Shown here: positions 58,492-64,000 of the stretch, piece by piece | How the letters are laid out: each line of letters opens with the position of its first letter | Position numbering within the stretch: position 1 is the stretch's first letter | Assembly: GCA_036244855.1 (NCBI GenBank) | Contig: BQKZ01001940.1 | Coordinates: forward strand, 1-64,000 | Reading direction: 5' to 3' | DNA length: 64,000 nt | From: Temnopleurus reevesii | Lineage: Eukaryota; Echinodermata; Echinoidea; Temnopleuroida; Temnopleuridae | Made by a program: the position numbers and the translations under genes | The notes under the pieces: generated by a model | The model's database searches: none | Told to the model about the DNA's origin: nothing | Seen by the model: the letters and a program-made list of their open reading frames with translations, nothing else

Positions 58492-60209
58492 CAGCAACAT
58501 GCTCTCTTGTACAATGCAAATGACTTCCCATCAAAATTGAATATCTTGTGTGTTATTGGCTGTATGTCGATGACAGATATTTATTCCCGATTTTTCAACT
58601 AACTTTTTCCAATCTTCTCTGACTGGATAAAGGAGAAGGATTCACACCAGTTTACCCCTAATTATGATTATAGAAACATAAAACCTCATTTATAAGAAAA
58701 AAAATTATTGCCGCATAAAATGAAACCCGTAAAATGAACTTTTATTCATGCATCATTTTATGGATTGCTGGTCTGTATAATTAAAGTGTATGATATGCAC
58801 ACACTGTACATTAATAAATGAAAGAAATATTTGAAATCAAATTAATAGACCAGTTGCATACTGCATAGGTGAAAAGAAAAGTAGAGCTATCATGCCAAAT
58901 TTGCACTTCCAAATGCAAGTATGGCACTAGGATGTACACGGCACCATACAATAGCACAATGAACGATAGGTATACATAGTTGAAAACGCAATGGGAAATT
59001 CAACTGAAAAGGAAAATAGAATAAATATGATTGATGTAGTACTTAACTGATAAGAAAAGGGGGCGTAGGCAGTGTTTGCTGTGTAATATTTGCAGTCATA
59101 TTTAGTCTGCGAAAACTAGTACAAAGATACCCAGTAGGATTTGATTTTGTTATCAAGACTTGACATTAATACAGATCTGTGAGTAAAGTTGACTGGATGC
59201 AATAAAACATGGCAATTGAAGACATAATAGAAAAAGAGGATGACTTTTGAAAAAAATGTGACGTTCTTGTTTCATAGAAAGCTTGCTTTATAAGAATGTG
59301 TACATTGTTGTCATAAGATATTGGTAAAGGTTATCTGAGGTTAAAAATATAATCTTTATATTGTCTAGACTTACATAGGGCATAGAATTACCCCCAAATA
59401 ACTTTATCCGCCATGATGTGGATTACTAACTAGTTTAGGGAGTTTTAGAAGCAGATGAAATGGCTCATTCATGATCAGCTAGGCTCCATACAATCAAATT
59501 AGGCTTCATGCAAGCTTTTTTAGAATGCATGCATGTTCTTTTGTGTGTCCGTTCCCTCGTTTCACTGTGCCGCATGGTGTGAACTTATCTTCTTATAGTC
59601 TTCTTTTGATAAATCATGAGAATCAATCAGTTTTTAAGAATTCAACATTTTTACAACTAAATATTTTTTCAATTTCTAGGTCAATTATATGCAAAAAAAG
59701 GGTTTGAACATACTTTATATTGAAAAACTGCATAATTATGTAAACATTTTACTGCAGCTCAGAAGTTATTAAATGAAGTAAAAAAGAGCTTGAGCTTTAA
59801 ATCCTAGCAGAATCTTAACCATAAGCAAAATGACAAAGTTATTTAATATCTGAAGCGCCATCTCTCCTGAAACCAATTTATACCTGTAACTGATACAATA
59901 AATCTATGATAAGGAAATGACCAATTGAATATTTTTTTTACCCAGATTGACTCGCGAAGATCTCTTAGCATTTATACTACAATTTAAGCCTATTATTTAT
60001 TCATACTCCAATATCTACAGGGAAAGAAAACATTTTTGCGGTTTCCTGTTGGAAATATCATTGTGCTGGCAAACGGATGTGAAATATATATGTTCCTGTT
60101 GTCTTGGACACTAACAGCTGATTGTCTTGTTGAAATTACATACTTTTAAATTTCATTTTTAATCAGAATGATACAAATATAGGGTGCCAGTATGGGGATT
60201 TGATCATTT
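58492..60209. other. No gene seen
   Basis: AT-rich; no supported exon or repeat family. Confidence 0.5.
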
Positions 60210-60450
60210 AAAATGGAACTTCACCGTGATATCACCATGACATCTGTGAATATTTGAGCAAAATCAGATAATATGTTCAAAAGTTAGGAATTTCCCATGT
60301 TTGCATTTACCCCACTACATGTAGTAGGTATTATTGAATTGGCAACTTTGGCTTAATATGTGATGTCATACCGTACATGGATAACTCCTCCTTAACTGTG
60401 TATATGAATTTATCAAAAATGGATCAATATCATATTTCGATTGAGGAATC
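60210..60450. mobile_element. Degraded fragment of the TTAA MITE family
   Basis: TATTTGAGCAAAATCAGATA, GTTCAAAAGTTAGGAATTT and GTGATGTCATACCGTAC follow the order of the left arm and interior of 57879-58491. Confidence 0.55.
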
Positions 60451-60544
60451 ACCACCACTCTTTCTGGAATGCTTGCAGAGTTTATGTGTTTTTGCCTTAT
60501 GTAAAGTGTGTAATACCAATTAAAATGATGCACAGCTTGTGGAG

Positions 60545-60775
60545 GCATTGTGATGTACAGTGGTTCTGATGCTCGCCTTTCAATTAGAGGGTCGTAGGTT
60601 TGAAACCTGAGCATGGCGTTAGTTTCCTATGGCATTAGATGTATCTACATTGTGCTGCACTCAACCCAGGAGAGGTGAATGGTAATGGTAGAAAGCTATT
60701 CCTTGAATGCAGTAAGCGCCATATGCTAGCCTTGCTATATAGTAGGGAAATAATGCACAGAGCGCTTAGAAACAA
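60545..60775 (+). mobile_element. tRNA-derived SINE
   Basis: Head GTACAGTGGTTCTGATGCTC with B box GGTTTGAAACCTG, body with CATTGTGCTGCACTCAACCC, shortened tail. Confidence 0.7.
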
Positions 60776-62880
60776 TATAGTTATATTGTTAAATAAACTT
60801 ATATATTTTTTATTGAAGAATTCTCTTTTAATTAATGTATCTAGATAAAACTTTAGTATTCTGACTACATCTTTATGATTGACAAATGTGCCTAAGTGGC
60901 CAAAAAAATAAAGCAGTCTATCAGGCTAATGCTTTAATTCGTAACTGCATTAATTCAGGTATGCATTGATTGTAAATTAGCCGAGAGTTGACAGATAACA
61001 ATTAAGCTCTGGGTTAATGATTCACAGTGGGTTTTGAACAGCTTGACAAATATCAAAATTATGCTTGTGTCTCACGCTCATATATTTTTAGTTTTTGATG
61101 GACATTTGGGAATTGAAATCCACCATGTACATGTATGTACGACAAAAAGCAATTGTATGTAATTGAGGCATATTTTTATTGCTTCTTTCAATATAAGATA
61201 TGAAACTGATAAAAAAAATATGAATGGCTTATTTGCAATTAATTTATGAACCAATTTTTTTTTTTTAAATCTAAGCACTTTTAAAAGGTCAAAATGCAAT
61301 TGTCTAATGATATAATGCTTATTCCATATAAATGTATATTTGTAAACATATGGCTTAACATTCTATGACTCAATCCTCCTTATTTTTGGCCATTTTAATG
61401 ATGTTTGTAAAATTGTCTATATGACGGAAATGGTTTTCTCAAATGGTCTCCATTTATGAATTTGTTTTTCCATTAATTATGAAATCTGCAAAATTTTGAA
61501 AGAAAATTTTGAAACTGAAATTTGGAACGATCTCTTTTTAGTTCTTTCTGCATTAATGATTTTCATTCATTCATTCAGCTACTTATATTTTGTAACATAA
61601 TAGAGGGCTCACTTTTTGCACATTAGTTTATTTATAGATTTTATCCAAAGTAATGTATTTACCATTTTTCAAGAGCATAATTGGGTAGAACAACCATTGT
61701 AGCATAACGTTTCGTAAAATTGTATTTTCTCCTTATGATATATTTTGGTGTGTGAGCCTGTCATGAAGTATGCTCATGAACAGGTTGTCATACCCAGATT
61801 CAAGCATTGTGCCAGACCATACATTACATTACATTGCAATAAGTTCAACTGCATATGAACAAAATACACCAGGTTCATTTGTAGTCAGATATTTATTGTA
61901 CAATGCATTAACAATGCGGTATACAATGAATGCAGACAGCGTGCAAGAATCGCAATCAGCTAGAATCCTATTGAATTCCAACAAGTCAGTATTTTGGTAC
62001 ACTTTTGGCCCCAGGTTGGCTCTCCCTCTGTGAAACATGAGTCTCCTGGACTTATTTTCAAACAAATCGCGTCTAAAAAGCATTAAGATTTCATGTTTAA
62101 TTCCTTGTCTATTGTTACTCTACATGGTAGACATCAGTATCACTATGGACCTAGGAGTCCATGGTATCACTGTCTGCGCAATACAGAAATTTTATATGAA
62201 ATTGATTAAGAACATGGTCTGCTTATATAATCATGATGCCCTATTTCTGGGAACGGTGCTAATTTCTATCAAACCTGGCTGGATCTGTTTCTCTTTTTAA
62301 CATTTTAAACCAAACTTCATTAAAAGAATTGTGAATGATCCCTTTGATTTGAAAGTAAATAAGAAGATATATGGTGTGATGGTGAAAATGAAAATGGTGA
62401 TATATGGTGGCCCAAAAGTAAATCAAAAACAGGCAGAGTTCATCAAAAACAGGCAGAGTTCATCGTAAATTTTGTGACCTTTGAGCCAAGTAAGATAAAG
62501 GTTTGAAATCTTAATCGCTAATTTGAAAGAGCACTTTTGATTTATACTGGTCATAGTCTATTTAACAAATACGCATGTTACAAAGATGTTACTTCGCCAT
62601 TTTGATCCAAGATTAATCACAAGCATCTCCCGGGTCTGAGGATGCAAAATTCTGGTCCTATGGTCGCAAACTAAGCATGTCAGGTCATGAACTTCACATT
62701 CCGATTTTCAAAATTTCATGACCTGGTCCTAGATCATAAAGTTTTTGGATTTATCCATAATAAAATTGGCCAATCAAGATTTTTGTTGCATACATATTTT
62801 GTTCAATAGACTTAACAGTTACAATCAGGATGCTCTTTCAAACTTATGATTAATCGCAAGCCTTTATGATATGGGGTCCT
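60776..62880. other. No gene seen
   Basis: AT-rich; overlapping short frames at 61770-62083 on both strands have no recognisable content. A 20-base tandem doublet lies at about 62418-62464. Confidence 0.5.
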
Positions 62881-62884
62881 GGGC

Positions 62885-63175
62885 CGTATTTCACCAAATC
62901 GTTTGTAAAATTACGTACTAAGAAAGACTGGAGTACGTTAACCAGTGTATTAAGTGTATTACATATTACTGATACCAGTTGTGCGTAAAATCATTCTCAA
63001 AAGTCTTTCATAACTTGGTGAAACACCGCCCTTGGATGTGTGTACGATCAACTGGTGATCCTTTTTCGCACTCAATGATAACTCCTTGCGCTGAATCGCA
63101 CCAAAGGAAGGATCACCAGTCGTTCATACAGTCATGCCTAGATATGTGCACAGCTTTATGAAACACAACGCTGGT
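62885..63175. mobile_element. Foldback repeat, second copy
   Basis: GGGCCGTATTTCACCAAATC at the left and ACTTGGTGAAACACCGCCC at 63010-63030 are inverted relatives; same family as 43870-44225. Confidence 0.65.
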
Positions 63176-63852
63176 TGCAAAATTCACAATGCAAATCACC
63201 TAATGTAGAGCATACTTCTGAGCATGGATACATAATCCCAAACAGGAAAGAACTGGCCATTGTTTGGACCTGATCAGGTGGTGGTGTAATGGAGAAGGTG
63301 TTCTCTGCATGTGGCTTGAGCTGAAAGATTGCCAAACAGATTCATGTTACAGTTATCAGAAAGAATACTACCTCATTAGGATCATTTACATTAACAGAAT
63401 ACCTGAATAGCAACAGACATCTTTTGTAGAAACTACCTGTTACACTACAAGAAATATCAAGATTACCGTATAAGCTGAAATTTACACAGAGTTTTATTTT
63501 CGCGAATTTTGTGACCATGAATTCGCTAAAATTTTCACTTAATACGATGCCCACAGATTTGTGTACAATAATCTTTCAAAATGTGAAAATAACAATTATT
63601 GTGTGACTAGGTCTGAAATGAAGTTATTTTGCTAAAATTTATGAATGCTAAAATATTGTCTTGTACAGGAAGTGCGTTTCTTGACAGAATTTGGGAACAA
63701 AATCTGATCATGATGGTCGCATATTAAATTCATGATAGTATTCATGTAGAGTTGACTAGCAGCACAGTGAATGGGTTGAGAAGGGGTGGGGTGTTTGGGT
63801 AGAGAAGGGGGCAGGGAAATGTGTTTGGGAGGAGATGAGTCGGGCAGGGTGG

Positions 63853-64000
63853 AAAATAATAATAATAATAGATGCAATTTATATAGCGCACGTATCCACT
63901 CTGCTGAGTGCTCAAGGCGCTTTACATTATTATTACCCTGGCTTTAGCCCGGCAGCCATTCACGGCGCACTTGGCATTTCAAAGAATAAATATTCCTGCC
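63853..64000 (-). mobile_element. tRNA-derived SINE, cut by window end
   Basis: Tail AATAATAATAATAGATGCAA, TATAGCGCACGTATCCACTC and body up to the window edge; the head would lie beyond 64000. Confidence 0.85.

Noticed and set aside
61770..62300. Overlapping 84-87 codon ORFs on both strands
   Set aside because: No splice sites, motifs or similarity that I recognise; length is within chance for this AT content.

Overview
The window looks like nuclear DNA of a sea urchin or close echinoderm relative. It is AT-rich and intron-rich, a tRNA-derived SINE family ending in 'GCGCTATATAA..CATTATTATT' is scattered through it, and CR1-type LINE and TTAA-flanked foldback elements are present. Species identity is inferred from the style of the repeats and was not checked. 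Isolated single-N gaps (2610, 4797, 21704) show this is a draft assembly.

The one gene that can be read with confidence is a RECQL4-type RecQ DNA helicase on the + strand. It has 19 coding exons from ATG 6740 to TGA 30883. The splice phases close exactly and give about 1445 codons. The protein runs: Sld2/DRC1-like replication-initiation N-terminus (exons 1-3), a large low-complexity exon ending in a conserved VRLNM motif (exon 4), an RG-rich stretch with a CCHC zinc knuckle (exon 5), linker exons (6-7), the complete RecQ helicase core with motifs 0 to VI (exons 8-13), and the RECQL4-specific C-terminal region (exons 14-19).

Bases 1-4796 are a second, near-identical copy of the end of exon 4 through the start of exon 9 (compare 10405-16614). 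It ends at an N, lies 5' of exon 1, and lacks a MITE and a CR1 insertion found in the main copy. It is best read as an unmerged haplotype fragment. Between it and exon 1 lie a LINE ORF1 fragment (- strand) and a TTAA-flanked DNA transposon remnant.

The most unusual property is that many recql4 exons are accompanied in the adjacent introns by partial copies of themselves. Exon 12 has eight upstream copies in a roughly 182-bp array, exon 11 has five, exon 6 lies in a 167-bp array, and exons 3, 5, 8, 13, 14, 15 and 19 have at least one each. Several copies keep the acceptor, frame and amino acids while differing from the functional exon mainly at synonymous positions. This is the best candidate here for something undescribed, such as poison or alternative exons or recurrent local exon amplification.

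From about 31 kb to the end no complete gene is visible. The region holds SINEs, foldback MITEs, pogo-like MITEs, tandem repeats and two CpG-rich promoter-like islands: 38570-39265, with a possible first coding exon, and 45690-46145, with possible divergent first exons on both strands. These could be the 5' ends of one or two further genes whose remaining exons lie beyond or are unrecognised.
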